Counted from the first letter of the stretch, positions 24,887-33,725 are shown. The stretch is DNA of 37,254 nt from an uncultured Rikenella sp. (GCF_947628055.1 NZ_CANQYJ010000008.1:1-37254); one strand, 5' to 3'. The notes: generated by a model from the letters alone, not told the origin. Program-made: numbers and translations.

Positions 24887-26059
24887 ATGGGACGATTCAG
24901 CGACAGCGTAAAACGCGAGATCCGACGGTTCGGACAGAGCCGGATCCTGGTGACCGCGGCCATCATCATTCCGGTGACGATGACCGTGCTGTACGTGCTG
25001 ATGTTCCGGCAAGGAACAGTGCACGACCTGCCCGTGGCCGTGTACGACGGCGACCGCACCGAACTGTCGCGGCAGCTGGTCCGGATGGTCGACGCCACAC
25101 CGGCGGCCCAGGTGGCTCTGCACGTGGAGAGTATCGAACAGGGCCGGCAATCGATGGTGCAGGGGTTGACCAACGCCCTGATCGTCATTCCGGAAGGGCT
25201 TCAGGCCGATGTGTTGTCCGGTCAGGGGAGAGCGCAGGTCTCCGCACAGATCAGCGGGGCGAGAATTCTCAACTCCGGACTGCTCAAACGGGACATTACG
25301 ACCGTTTTCCAGGCCTTCAACATCGGCGTGGAGACCCAGCTGCTCGGCGCCAAAGGAATCCCGGCATCGCAAGGATATGCGATGGCCTATCCGATCGCTT
25401 TCGAGAAACATGTATTGTTCAATCCTTACGGCAGTTACGCCTACTACCTACTGCCGGGACTGCTGTTCCTGGCACTGATCATCACGGTCAGCACGGTGAC
25501 GGTCTACGCCGTGGGCAGCGAACTGAAAAACGGCACGGCAGCCGAATGGATCGCGACGGCGGGGGGAAGCATCACACGCGCATTGGCGGCCAAGCTGGCG
25601 CCGTATGTGCTGCTGTTCACCTTGCTCTCCCTCTTGATGAACACCCTGCTCTACCGATTCCTGGGAATGCCTTTCCACGGGCGGGAAGCGATCATACTGG
25701 TGCTGGGCAATCTGTTTGTGATATTAGCTTACATGGCTATCGGGGTGATCCTGGTGGCGGTCAGCGCCAATATGCGGTTCTCGTTGTCCGTGGCGGGAGG
25801 AGTGGCAACGGCTTCGCTGTCGTTCTGCGGGCTGACGTTCCCGCAGATCGGGATGTATCCGGCCATTGCGGCGCTGTCCAAGCTGTTCCCTTTCACCTAT
25901 TTTATCGACCTCTTCATCGAACAGAGTCTTCGCGGAGCCCCGCCGGCGCGGTCGCTGGGGGATCTGGCGGCTATGGGCGTATTCGTGCTGGCGATGGCGG
26001 CCTTAGTGCCGAGGCTCAAAAAGGTGGCGATGAATCCGCAGTATTACGGAAAAGATTGA
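24887..26059 (+). CDS. ABC-2 type permease, first of two
   Basis: A 390-residue inner-membrane protein. One helix near the N-terminus (about 20-42, ILVTAAIIIPVTMTVLYVLM) is followed by a large extracytoplasmic domain (about 45-180) and five helices near the C-terminus (from about 190: YYLLPGLLFLALIITVSTVT, later LGNLFVILAYMAIGVILVAV). This is the ABC2_membrane_3 (YhhJ-like) plan. The stop is 4 bp before the next permease start, so the two form a heterodimeric pore. No ATP-binding subunit is encoded with them; in Bacteroidota such operons often lack one. It belongs with the TolC and HlyD genes upstream, beyond the repeat. Confidence 0.9.
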   Translation: MGRFSDSVKREIRRFGQSRILVTAAIIIPVTMTVLYVLMFRQGTVHDLPVAVYDGDRTELSRQLVRMVDATPAAQVALHVESIEQGRQSMVQGLTNALIVIPEGLQADVLSGQGRAQVSAQISGARILNSGLLKRDITTVFQAFNIGVETQLLGAKGIPASQGYAMAYPIAFEKHVLFNPYGSYAYYLLPGLLFLALIITVSTVTVYAVGSELKNGTAAEWIATAGGSITRALAAKLAPYVLLFTLLSLLMNTLLYRFLGMPFHGREAIILVLGNLFVILAYMAIGVILVAVSANMRFSLSVAGGVATASLSFCGLTFPQIGMYPAIAALSKLFPFTYFIDLFIEQSLRGAPPARSLGDLAAMGVFVLAMAALVPRLKKVAMNPQYYGKD

Positions 26060-26063
26060 GGGT

Positions 26064-27260
26064 ATGAAACGATTCTGGAACATAACGAAAACCGAATTCA
26101 TCTCCATCTTCAAAGACGGGGGGGCGATGCTGATCCTGTTCGGGGCGATGCTGATCTACGGCACTTTGTATCCGCTGATCTATGCGCCGCAGGTGGTGCG
26201 CAATTTTCCGGTAGCGGTGGTGGACCTGGACAACACGCCGCCGAGCCGGAAACTGGCACGGATGCTGGATGCTACGCCGGAAGCGGATGTATGGTACGAG
26301 GTGCAAAGTCTCGACGAGGCGAAGTGGCTGTTTCTCGACCGGAAAATCTACGGGGTGCTTTATATTCCCGAGGGGTACGAAAAACGGATGCTGGCAGGGG
26401 AGCAGAACGAGGTGAGCCTGTATGCCGACGGAGGTTATTTCCTGCTTTACAGCGATTTTCTGGGGGCGGTGGGGGAAGTTGTGGTCACGGCGGGGGCCGA
26501 GGTGCAAATCGGGACGCTGATGGCCGGAGGGCTGAACCGACAGCAGGCGGAGTGGCTGGCTATGCCGGTGGCATACGATGTCGATATGCTTTACAATCCT
26601 TACGGGGGATATGCGACGGCGATCCTGCCGGCGGTACTGATCCTGATCGCCCAGCAGCTTTTGCTGGTGGGGATTGGCATGGTGGGGGGAACGTGGTTCG
26701 AGAGGGGGACGTGGAGGCAGTTCCGGGATTATTCGGCCACACGGCTTGTTTTTGCCAAGGCGACGGCTTACTTGTTCCTGTATATTCCGCTGATGCTCTA
26801 TATGTTCAGTTTCCAGTACAAGTTCTTCGGTTATCCGATGAATGGGAATCACTGGGATCTGCTGCTGGTTTTCCTGCCTTACCTGCTGTCGGTGATTTTC
26901 TTGGGGCTGACGCTGGGCGCTTTGTTCCGCAAGCGGGAGAGTTCGATGATGCTGCTGATCGTGACGTCGGTCTTTTTCCTGATCGTCAGCGGCATTTCAT
27001 GGCCTCGCGAGGGTATGCCAGAATGGATCTATGCGTTGGGGCGTATGGTTCCGTCGAGTAGCGGGATAGATGCTTTGGTCCGGATCCGGACGATGGGTGG
27101 CACGCTGTCGGACGTGGCGCCGGAGGCGGTCACTTTGTGGATGCTGACGGGTGCCTACGGACTGACGGCGATATTGGCTACGATCAGGCGCACGCGGGCT
27201 TTGCAGGCTGTTGCGAAGGCGGAACGGGAGGATTGTTGCGGTGAACCGGCAAACCGGTAA
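26064..27260 (+). CDS. ABC-2 type permease, second of two
   Basis: This 398-residue protein has the same plan as its upstream neighbour: an N-terminal helix (AMLILFGAMLIYGTLYPLIY, about 24-43), an extracytoplasmic domain with FPVAVVDLDNTPPSRKLARM, and C-terminal helices (AILPAVLILIAQQLLLVGIG, LLVFLPYLLSVIFLGLTLGA). The two proteins share paired motifs such as LNPYGxYA/YNPYGGYA, showing an old duplication. The start follows the previous stop by 4 bp, so translation is likely coupled. Repeat DNA follows within about 60 bp. Which substrate the exporter moves cannot be said. Confidence 0.9.
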   Translation: MKRFWNITKTEFISIFKDGGAMLILFGAMLIYGTLYPLIYAPQVVRNFPVAVVDLDNTPPSRKLARMLDATPEADVWYEVQSLDEAKWLFLDRKIYGVLYIPEGYEKRMLAGEQNEVSLYADGGYFLLYSDFLGAVGEVVVTAGAEVQIGTLMAGGLNRQQAEWLAMPVAYDVDMLYNPYGGYATAILPAVLILIAQQLLLVGIGMVGGTWFERGTWRQFRDYSATRLVFAKATAYLFLYIPLMLYMFSFQYKFFGYPMNGNHWDLLLVFLPYLLSVIFLGLTLGALFRKRESSMMLLIVTSVFFLIVSGISWPREGMPEWIYALGRMVPSSSGIDALVRIRTMGGTLSDVAPEAVTLWMLTGAYGLTAILATIRRTRALQAVAKAEREDCCGEPANR

Positions 27261-27324
27261 ATCGACCGTTTAATTGCCCTGTGCTGTCTGGAACCGTAGG
27301 CTTATTTAGCACCGTTCTGTACGG

Positions 27325-27810
27325 GACTGTCGCTTTCTTGAAAGAAAGCGACGCAAAGAACTTTTCAGATAGCTGCGCTACTCCTTACGCTCCGCAGTCC
27401 TTTTTCTTTGAATCCTATTTTTGTGTCGGGCTTTCTCAATGGGCGCGTTAATGATTGTATTACCTTATGCGCGCCGCATTGGAAAGTCCCGACACAAAAA
27501 AACATTCAAGAATCGGGTATCCGGCAGGCTCAAGAGATGCGTTAGCATCTCAAAAAGTTTGGCTTCGCCTTCCTCCTGGCGCCTCGACCATTCGAGCAAG
27601 CTCGACGGCGCTCGGTTGCTGCGTCGGTTTTCTGGTTCTCGCTAACTGCGCTGCGCTTGTTTTGCCTCCGGCTTCCTCGCGCTACCTCAGCAGAGACCGC
27701 TTGCGGGCTATGCCGAGGTAGCGCGAGGAAAACGAGCGGAGCGAAGTTAAAGAGAACAGTTCCCTCTTGGAACACGTACAGTAAAACCTACAATTAATTA
27801 TAGGCCCTTG
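27325..27810 (+). repeat. Composite intergenic repeat, copy 3 (most complete)
   Basis: The order is: a hairpin GTCGCTTTCTT/AAGAAAGCGAC; module R4 (27365-27400); a long inverted repeat (outer arms about 27418-27435 and 27481-27500, inner arms 27442-27447 and 27470-27475) with a 22-nt loop at 27448-27469; module R1 (27515 onward, with hairpin GAGATGC/GCATCTC); and module R2 (about 27689-27728). R2 sits in the loop and right arm of a 14-bp perfect inverted repeat (27675-27688 and 27715-27728). CCTTGCAAGCGATCTCCC (about 27806-27823) also recurs at 35.25 kb. No gene is supported between 27261 and 28044. Confidence 0.85.
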
Positions 27811-28044
27811 CAAGCGATCTCCCTGATGTCAAGCCGGAAGTCCGCTCGGCACTCGAGCCGGGCTGTACCTACCTAAACGGCCCGCCGAAAAAATGCCTGT
27901 AGACAAGGTTGGAAAGCCCGTCAATTCCCCAACCGTCCGCACCGACCGAAAACAGCCCCAACGGTTGCATGATCCATGCAGACAAAAATCCGCGAATCCC
28001 AAAACAAATAATTTTCGTAACTTGCCGATTCCATTACCCGCCCT

Positions 28045-29412
28045 ATGAAAGCACGCATTTTGTACGGCCTGCTCATCCCGATATTCCACGTTTCGGTTGC
28101 CCGGGCGACCGAAACGTGGAACATCGAACAGTGCATCCGCCACGCCGTGGAACACAATATACAAGTCAAACAGGGCCTCAACACAGTCGAAACGGCCCGC
28201 GTGGACAACACCCAGACCAAACTCAGCTACCTGCCCAACCTCAACGCCGGATTAGGATACAACGTCTCGTTCGGGCGGTCGCTCGACCCGACGACCTACA
28301 ACTACGTGTCGGGGCAGACCGTGCAGAACGCCAGCGGGAGCTTGTCGCTGAGCACCACCGTATTCGCCGGGATGCAGAAACTGCACGCCATGCGCCGCGC
28401 AGAATTCAGCCTCATGGCCTCGGTGCAGGACGTGGAACGGATCAAAGACGAGATCACCATCGCCGTGGCAGCGGCATACCTCCAGATACTCTATAACAAA
28501 GAACAAGTCGCCGTTTCCGAAGCCCAGATCGCTACGCTCCAGGAACAGATCGAACGGACATCGAAACTGGTCGAAGCAGGATCGCTGCCGATCGGCAGCC
28601 GGCTGGAGCTCGAGGCGCAACTGGCCTCGGAACGGTATAACCTGGTCAATTACAAAAACCAGCTTGCCAATTCTTTATTGACACTCACGCAGCTGCTGGA
28701 GCTGCGCGACGTGCCGGAATTCGACGTGGAAGTGCCGGACAGCGCGGCGCTGGCGGCTATGGATGCCCGCGGCCTGCGGGATGTGGGCGAGATTTACGAT
28801 GCGGCATTGACCCTGCCGCGGATCGAAGTGACCAAATGGCAGCGCAAGATCGCCGAACAGGACGTTTCGCTGGCCCGGGCGCGCTACTACCCGTCGCTGG
28901 GCTTCGGAGCGAGCTACGGCAGCAGTTGGTCGGACGCCCGCCAGAAACCGCAATTAGGGCCGGACGGCAAGCCGTACTACACGAAATACCCGTTTTTCGA
29001 CCAGTTAGGCGACAACGCGTCATCGGCTTTGCAATTCAATCTGTCGGTGCCGATCTTCGGGGGGCTGAATACGCGGAATGCGGTGCGCAAGACGAAGATC
29101 GCCCTGCGGAACGCCGATCTGAACGTGAAACTGGCCGAAGACCGGCTCTACAAAGAGATTCAGCAGGCATGGACGGATGCGCGGGGGGCTTTGGAACGGT
29201 ACAACTCTGCGCAAAGCAGCGTGGTGTCGAACGCCGAGTCGTTCCGCAACACGGAACAGAAGTTCAACGCAGGGGCGGCGACGGCGGTGGACTACAACGT
29301 GGCGAAAAACAACCTGCTGACGGCGCAGTCGCTGATGCTCCAGGCACGGTACGAATACATCTTCAAAATGAAGATTCTGGACTTCTACCGCGGGGTGGAA
29401 ATCACGCTGTGA
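28045..29412 (+). CDS. TolC-family outer-membrane protein, not next to its partners
   Basis: A 455-residue protein with a signal peptide (MKARILYGLLIPIFHVSVARA, cleaved near residue 21). The mature part opens WNIEQCIRHAVEHNIQVKQG, then has LGYNVSFGRSLDPTTYNYVS, the Bacteroidota TolC form that usually accompanies a HlyD adaptor and MacB-type ABC proteins. Later parts are two helical halves (ITIAVAAAYLQILYNKEQVA; VKLAEDRLYKEIQQAWTDAR). No adaptor follows; trpS does. A MacB-type permease lies at 33758-35005 but is 4 kb away. A -7-like TAATTTTC box is at 28009-28016. The signal peptide coding region contains a striking palindrome. Confidence 0.9.
   Translation: MKARILYGLLIPIFHVSVARATETWNIEQCIRHAVEHNIQVKQGLNTVETARVDNTQTKLSYLPNLNAGLGYNVSFGRSLDPTTYNYVSGQTVQNASGSLSLSTTVFAGMQKLHAMRRAEFSLMASVQDVERIKDEITIAVAAAYLQILYNKEQVAVSEAQIATLQEQIERTSKLVEAGSLPIGSRLELEAQLASERYNLVNYKNQLANSLLTLTQLLELRDVPEFDVEVPDSAALAAMDARGLRDVGEIYDAALTLPRIEVTKWQRKIAEQDVSLARARYYPSLGFGASYGSSWSDARQKPQLGPDGKPYYTKYPFFDQLGDNASSALQFNLSVPIFGGLNTRNAVRKTKIALRNADLNVKLAEDRLYKEIQQAWTDARGALERYNSAQSSVVSNAESFRNTEQKFNAGAATAVDYNVAKNNLLTAQSLMLQARYEYIFKMKILDFYRGVEITL
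28084..28121. other. 38-bp near-perfect palindrome inside the TolC signal-peptide coding region
   Basis: Arms TTCCACGTTTCGGT (28084-28097) and ACCGAAACGTGGAA (28108-28121) are exact reverse complements. The centre GCCCGGGC (28099-28106) is itself a palindrome, leaving only one mismatched pair (28098/28107). It spans codons 14-26, across the predicted cleavage site. Confidence 0.85.
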
Positions 29413-29601
29413 CGGCAGCGGCCGGGGACAGTCTCGTTCCGCCCGGGCTGTAATTGAATCGCAGGGGGCCGATTGTTCTATGTCCGGCGATCGCGCAAGC
29501 CGCGGCCGTCGGAAATTTATTGTACGGTCAACGTCCCGCCGGGGCGCTGTCCGGACAGACAGACCGCAATATCATGCACCAAAACGAATAAAAACAAATA
29601 T

Positions 29602-30591
29602 ATGGAAACAGTAGTCAGCGGCATCCGCTCGACCGGCAATCTGCACTTAGGCAACTATTTCGGCGCCCTGCGCAACTTTATCAAGATGCAGGACGCAGCG
29701 AACTGCTACTTCTTCATCGCCGATTACCACTCGCTCACCACCCATCCCGACCCTACGGCGCTTCACGGCAACGTGCGCGACATCCTGGCCGAATACCTCG
29801 CCGCCGGTCTCGATCCCGAGAAATCGGCCATCTTCATCCAGAGCGACCAGCCGCAGGTGGCCGAGCTCTACCTGCTGCTCAACATGCACGCCTACGTGGG
29901 CGAATTGGAGCGCACCGCATCGTTCAAGGAAAAAATGCGCAAACACTCGGATAATGTCAACGCCGGGCTGCTCACTTACCCGACTTTGATGGCGGCGGAC
30001 ATTCTGATCCATAAGGCCAATAAGGTGCCGGTCGGGAAAGACCAGGAACAGCACTTAGAGATAACCCGCAAGTTCGCGCGGCGGTTCAACACCAAGTACG
30101 GGGTCGATTATTTTCCGGAGGCGGAACCGTACAATTTCGGGTCGGAGTTGGTGAAAGTGCCGGGGCTCGACGGCAGCGGCAAGATGGGCAAAAGCGAAGG
30201 GAACGGGATCTATCTGATCGACAGCGACAAGGATATTCGCAAAAAGGTGATGAAAGCGGTTACGGACAGCGGCCCGACAGTACCGAACTCGGAAATGCCG
30301 GAAGTGATCCGCAACATCTTCACCCTGCTGGAGATCGTCTCGGCACCGGATACCGTTCAATACTTTAAAGACAAATATGCCGACTGCTCGATCCGCTACG
30401 GCGACCTCAAGAAACAGCTGGCCGAAGATATTATCGCGACGGTAGCGCCGATCCGGGAACGGATTTTCGAGATACAGTCCGATGAAGCCTATCTTTCCGA
30501 AGTCGCCCGCATGGGGGCTGAGAAAGCGCAGGAGGATGCCGCGAAAACGGTGGCCGAGGTGCGCGAGATTATGGGGATCAAGCGGTTCTGA
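29602..30591 (+). CDS. trpS: Tryptophanyl-tRNA synthetase
   Basis: The ATG at 29602 gives 329 residues. Class I marks are the HIGH-type motif HLGN (15-18, after SGIRSTGN) and the KMSKS-type loop KMGKS (194-198, in GSGKMGKSEGN). Other TrpRS features are IFIQSDQP, LTYPTLMAADIL and VGKDQEQHLEITR. The enzyme charges tRNA-Trp in the cytoplasm. Length is normal for the bacterial family. It is alone, with 189 bp upstream lacking any clear gene and a strong terminator downstream. No leader peptide or T-box is visible. Confidence 0.97.
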   Translation: METVVSGIRSTGNLHLGNYFGALRNFIKMQDAANCYFFIADYHSLTTHPDPTALHGNVRDILAEYLAAGLDPEKSAIFIQSDQPQVAELYLLLNMHAYVGELERTASFKEKMRKHSDNVNAGLLTYPTLMAADILIHKANKVPVGKDQEQHLEITRKFARRFNTKYGVDYFPEAEPYNFGSELVKVPGLDGSGKMGKSEGNGIYLIDSDKDIRKKVMKAVTDSGPTVPNSEMPEVIRNIFTLLEIVSAPDTVQYFKDKYADCSIRYGDLKKQLAEDIIATVAPIRERIFEIQSDEAYLSEVARMGAEKAQEDAAKTVAEVREIMGIKRF

Positions 30592-30614
30592 GCTCAGTTT
30601 TCCGATCCCAAACA

Positions 30615-30656
30615 AACTGCGCCCGGCAGCAAAAAGGCCGGGCGCAGTTCTTTTTT
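30615..30656 (+). terminator. Terminator of trpS
   Basis: A perfect 13-bp stem (30615-30627 and 30637-30649, 9-nt loop) is followed by CTTTTTTAA. It lies 24 bp after the trpS stop codon. The convergent TlpA-family gene ends just beyond it. Confidence 0.9.
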
Positions 30657-30670
30657 AACACCAAAGCCGG

Positions 30671-32629
30671 TTATTCCCCGACAACCTTCAGCAGATCCTG
30701 GACAATATCGTCCCCGTGGTGATCCCAGTAATGCGGGTTGACCACTCGCCCGTCCGGGCCGACGATCATGTAGTGCGGAATGCCGTTGATCCGATACTTC
30801 GCAGCCAGGATATTCCATTCGTCCGGTGTCAGGCGTATCTGCCGGCCCGTAATCTTGTTCTTTTCGATAAAGTCGGCGGCGCTTTTCTCCGGCGACTGAT
30901 CTGTCGAGGTGATGTAGACGAAATCCACCGGTTTCCCTTCCAATTTCTCTTTTATTTTCCAGCTTTCCATCATCCCCTGCCGGCAAGGGCCGCAGCCCAA
31001 GCCCCAGAAATCGACATAGACCACCCGGCCCCGATGCGGTCGCAGCAGGCTGTCCAGCAGCCGCTCGCCCCGGTCGGCCGGTACGTAAGGCCCCTCCTCC
31101 TCCGCGCCGGCCTCCGCTTTCGGCACCGGCCGCAAGGCATCGTTCGCATCCAGCAGCGTCTCGATGATATACGGCGTCGAAAAATGCGCCAGCACTTGCG
31201 CCCACTGCCGGTTCGGAATAAAAAATTTGTTGCGGTCACTGAAATAGTTGTGCATCCTCCGCGCCGCGATCAGGTCGTTCAGGAACGGCATCGGCCGCCC
31301 CCAATATGCGTCTCCGGCGGCATATATGTGGTCGATCCTCTGCATTACATTGAGGATATAAAAGCTGGTAACGTATTTATCCAACTTTTTATTGACGGCC
31401 TGGATCGCCCGGGCCGTCGCCGCACTGTCGCCCGGCACGGTGTAGAGTTCCCGTTCCAGGCTGTCGAACCGCGACATATCTTCCGGCGCGATCTCGAAAC
31501 CGGCCCGGAGCAAGTCTCGGCATCCCATCCGTCTCGGCCGTTCCCAATAGACCCGGCAGAACTCCAGCCGGTTGATCAGCATATCGTAATTTTTCGTCCC
31601 CAACAGCCGGGGGTCTTCCATCGGCAGCCGGCGGAAAAAGTCGAAGAATGCCGTATCGACCGGATTTTTCTCTTCCCGGTACAAAGCATAGAGCCCCAGT
31701 GTTTCGTAGCCGATCACGTAGGGTGTCCATCGGGCCAGAAACGCCCCTTTGCGGCTGATTCCGTTTTCGGCGATATACTTCGCTGTCGCTGCGGAATCCC
31801 GGGCGATCCGCTCGCCGACCCAATTGCGGATGCTGTCGGGTGTGGTTCGTATTATGAACATCGGATCCTCGCGCTCAAGCGGCGCATACAGGCCGTGCAG
31901 GGCACTCATCTCGCGGTTCACGCGTCCGTTGGTCCCCATAAACCAGACACTCCCCTTGCCCGAAAAGTTATAGCCAACCATCAGTGTGTCGCCCGGCACT
32001 ATGTAGAGGTAGTCATAGAAAACCTGGGAAAGATTGATATCTGTCATCAGCGGGTGACTTACCGGGACCGTGACTTCAAAGGTTCCGTCCGCGGCAATGT
32101 CCCCCACCACAGGAAAGTCTTCAAACATGAAGGTGTTGGAGGTGTAGATTTTGATCGTCCGCGGCATCGTCTCCGGCTTATAACCGTCCAGATAGCCGCG
32201 CACGACAGCGACTCCGTTGTGCAGGATGCTGTCTCCGCCCGGGTAGTCGATATCTTCGGCCGCCGGAATCCGATAGCTCGGGTCTGCAATCTGGCGACGG
32301 CTGTACGGGGTGAGTTTCTTCGGCGACAAACCGATCATCGCGGTGCTGTCTTTTGCATTCCACCGGGCATACAAGGTGGCCACCCGTTCTCCGCCGCGCT
32401 CCCGCAGCCGGATGGTGGTCACGGCGCCTTTGGTGCTAATCCCGTCGTAGTCCCAGAATGCGTTTTGCCAGATGGCAACGGCCGGGTGCAGCCCGTAGAC
32501 CCACTGCTGGCCGCCGTCGACGGTGTTCCAATTGCCTTGCAATGCGGCGGGGAGTTGCTGCGGAGCCGATGCACTCCGGGCCGTAACGGACACAAGAAGT
32601 GCCAGACAGCCTAAAAGAAGAGATTTCAT
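30671..32629 (-). CDS. TlpA-family thiol-disulfide oxidoreductase with long N-terminal region
   Basis: A 652-residue secreted protein (signal peptide MKSLLLGCLALLVSVTARS). The C-terminal 140 residues are a thioredoxin fold with VDFWGLGCGPCRQGM; the redox pair is Cys546 and Cys549, and the cis-Pro segment is NGIPHYMIV. The first 500 residues have beta-strand-rich then helical sequence (YTSNTFMFEDFPVVGDIAAD, VSHPLMTDINLSQVFYDYLY) found before TlpA domains in Bacteroidota. The protein likely reduces disulfides in the periplasm. It is on minus, convergent with trpS, and 69 bp downstream of plsY, which may share its transcript. Confidence 0.85.
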   Translation of the reverse strand: MKSLLLGCLALLVSVTARSASAPQQLPAALQGNWNTVDGGQQWVYGLHPAVAIWQNAFWDYDGISTKGAVTTIRLRERGGERVATLYARWNAKDSTAMIGLSPKKLTPYSRRQIADPSYRIPAAEDIDYPGGDSILHNGVAVVRGYLDGYKPETMPRTIKIYTSNTFMFEDFPVVGDIAADGTFEVTVPVSHPLMTDINLSQVFYDYLYIVPGDTLMVGYNFSGKGSVWFMGTNGRVNREMSALHGLYAPLEREDPMFIIRTTPDSIRNWVGERIARDSAATAKYIAENGISRKGAFLARWTPYVIGYETLGLYALYREEKNPVDTAFFDFFRRLPMEDPRLLGTKNYDMLINRLEFCRVYWERPRRMGCRDLLRAGFEIAPEDMSRFDSLERELYTVPGDSAATARAIQAVNKKLDKYVTSFYILNVMQRIDHIYAAGDAYWGRPMPFLNDLIAARRMHNYFSDRNKFFIPNRQWAQVLAHFSTPYIIETLLDANDALRPVPKAEAGAEEEGPYVPADRGERLLDSLLRPHRGRVVYVDFWGLGCGPCRQGMMESWKIKEKLEGKPVDFVYITSTDQSPEKSAADFIEKNKITGRQIRLTPDEWNILAAKYRINGIPHYMIVGPDGRVVNPHYWDHHGDDIVQDLLKVVGE

Positions 32630-32698
32630 GGCTTTTCAGAGTGTGGGTTTAGATTACCTGAAAGGTAGTGAATATTTTCTGAATAACGGAATGTTCTG

Positions 32699-33328
32699 TT
32701 ATATCTTCGGTCTTTTCCAGAAAAGGTAGGTTTTGTTCTCTGTCCCCTCGCGCAGCCGTCTGATATTTTTGCGGTGCGTAATCAGCAGTACGGCAGCGAC
32801 TGCAATCCCGAAAATGATTTTGTATGGCGAGTGGAACCCGTCGATGATCAGGATATAGACTGGGAAAAGTATGCCGCCGGTGATCGAGCCTAACGAAACG
32901 TAGTGTGTCGCCGCCAGCACGATCATGAATGTGGCGAGGCCCATCAACATCGGCACGGGGGCTATGCCGAGCATGCAGCCTGCCAAGGTGGCAACACCTT
33001 TGCCGCCTTTGAATCCGGCGAAAATGGGGAAGATATGTCCCAGTATGGCTGCTGCGGTCAGGCCGATTTTCATGAAAAAGAAGGGGTCTCCTTCCAGTCC
33101 GGTGATGTGGGCTAACATCACGGCGCCGTATCCTTTTGCTGCGTCGATGATGAATACGGGCAGGGCTGCCCGCCGCCCCAGCACGCGTAGGGTGTTGGTC
33201 GCTCCGGCATTGTGGCTGCCGTATTCGCGCACGTCGGTGCTGTAAAACCATTTGCCGATCCATACGGCGCTGGGTATGGATCCGAGCAGATAACTGACTA
33301 TTATCAGTATGCCAATCGTTAGCGTCAT
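32699..33328 (-). CDS. plsY: Glycerol-3-phosphate acyltransferase PlsY
   Basis: A 209-residue membrane protein with several hydrophobic helices. It carries the three PlsY motifs: LLGSIPSAVWIGK near the N-terminus, GSHNAGATNTLRVLG (about 37-51), and FKGGKGVATLAG (about 105-116). It transfers an acyl group from acyl phosphate to glycerol 3-phosphate at the inner membrane, the first step of phospholipid synthesis. Length matches the family. The next minus gene (TlpA type) is 69 bp downstream. Upstream is repeat copy 4 and no clear promoter was found. Confidence 0.95.
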   Translation of the reverse strand: MTLTIGILIIVSYLLGSIPSAVWIGKWFYSTDVREYGSHNAGATNTLRVLGRRAALPVFIIDAAKGYGAVMLAHITGLEGDPFFFMKIGLTAAAILGHIFPIFAGFKGGKGVATLAGCMLGIAPVPMLMGLATFMIVLAATHYVSLGSITGGILFPVYILIIDGFHSPYKIIFGIAVAAVLLITHRKNIRRLREGTENKTYLFWKRPKI

Positions 33329-33374
33329 GCCCTATAACCCGTTTGATGTCTGTTTATTCGTTCATTTATTCACT

Positions 33375-33655
33375 ACCCTTGTGTTTGAGGGTACTGTTCT
33401 CTTTGTGAACAAAGAGAACCAGAAAAACTTTCTGAGATGCTTGCGCATCTCTTGAGCCTGCCGGGTACCCTTGTTTTCGATTTGTCGGGGTGCGGGGAAT
33501 CGGGCCGACATCATAAGGTTCAGTACCTAATCGGCCCGATTCCCGCGCCCCGAACCAAACTCAATGCAAGAGGACTGCGGAGCGTAAGGAGTAGCGCAGC
33601 TATCTGAAAGTCTTTTGGGTACCTTTTCTTCAGAAAAGGTACGGTTCCCTCCAAT
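33375..33655 (-). repeat. Composite intergenic repeat, copy 4 (inverted, short R1)
   Basis: On the minus strand the order matches copy 3: hairpin GTACCTTTTCT/AGAAAAGGTAC (33619-33629 and 33632-33642), R4 (33572-33607, all 36 bases the same as at 27365-27400), a long inverted repeat (33486-33508 and 33531-33552, 22-nt loop), then R1 (33445-33470, hairpin 33434-33451). R1 is shortened and closes at once with the perfect hairpin GTTCTCTTTGT/ACAAAGAGAAC (33396-33406 and 33409-33419). Module R2 is absent. No gene is supported from 33329 to 33757. Confidence 0.85.
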
Positions 33656-33725
33656 AAGGCAAAGAATAAACGAACGAATAACAGACACAAAATTAGGAAA
33701 ATGGGAGGGAATCGCAAAAAATACT

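Noticed and set aside
29413-29601. Trp-responsive leader or T-box before trpS
   Set aside because: No Trp-rich short frame, no T-box core and no antiterminator-type pairing was found; T-boxes are also not expected in this phylum.
30716-32614. A 632-codon open frame on plus, opposite the TlpA-family gene
   Set aside because: It is a shadow of the real minus-strand gene in GC-rich DNA; its translation is full of Arg, His and Pro and has no domain, while the minus frame has a signal peptide and a CGPC site.
33396-33419. The 33.40 kb hairpin as an ordinary terminator
   Set aside because: No gene ends there (plsY starts at 33328 on minus), there is no T-run, and the hairpin recurs as part of the repeat family.
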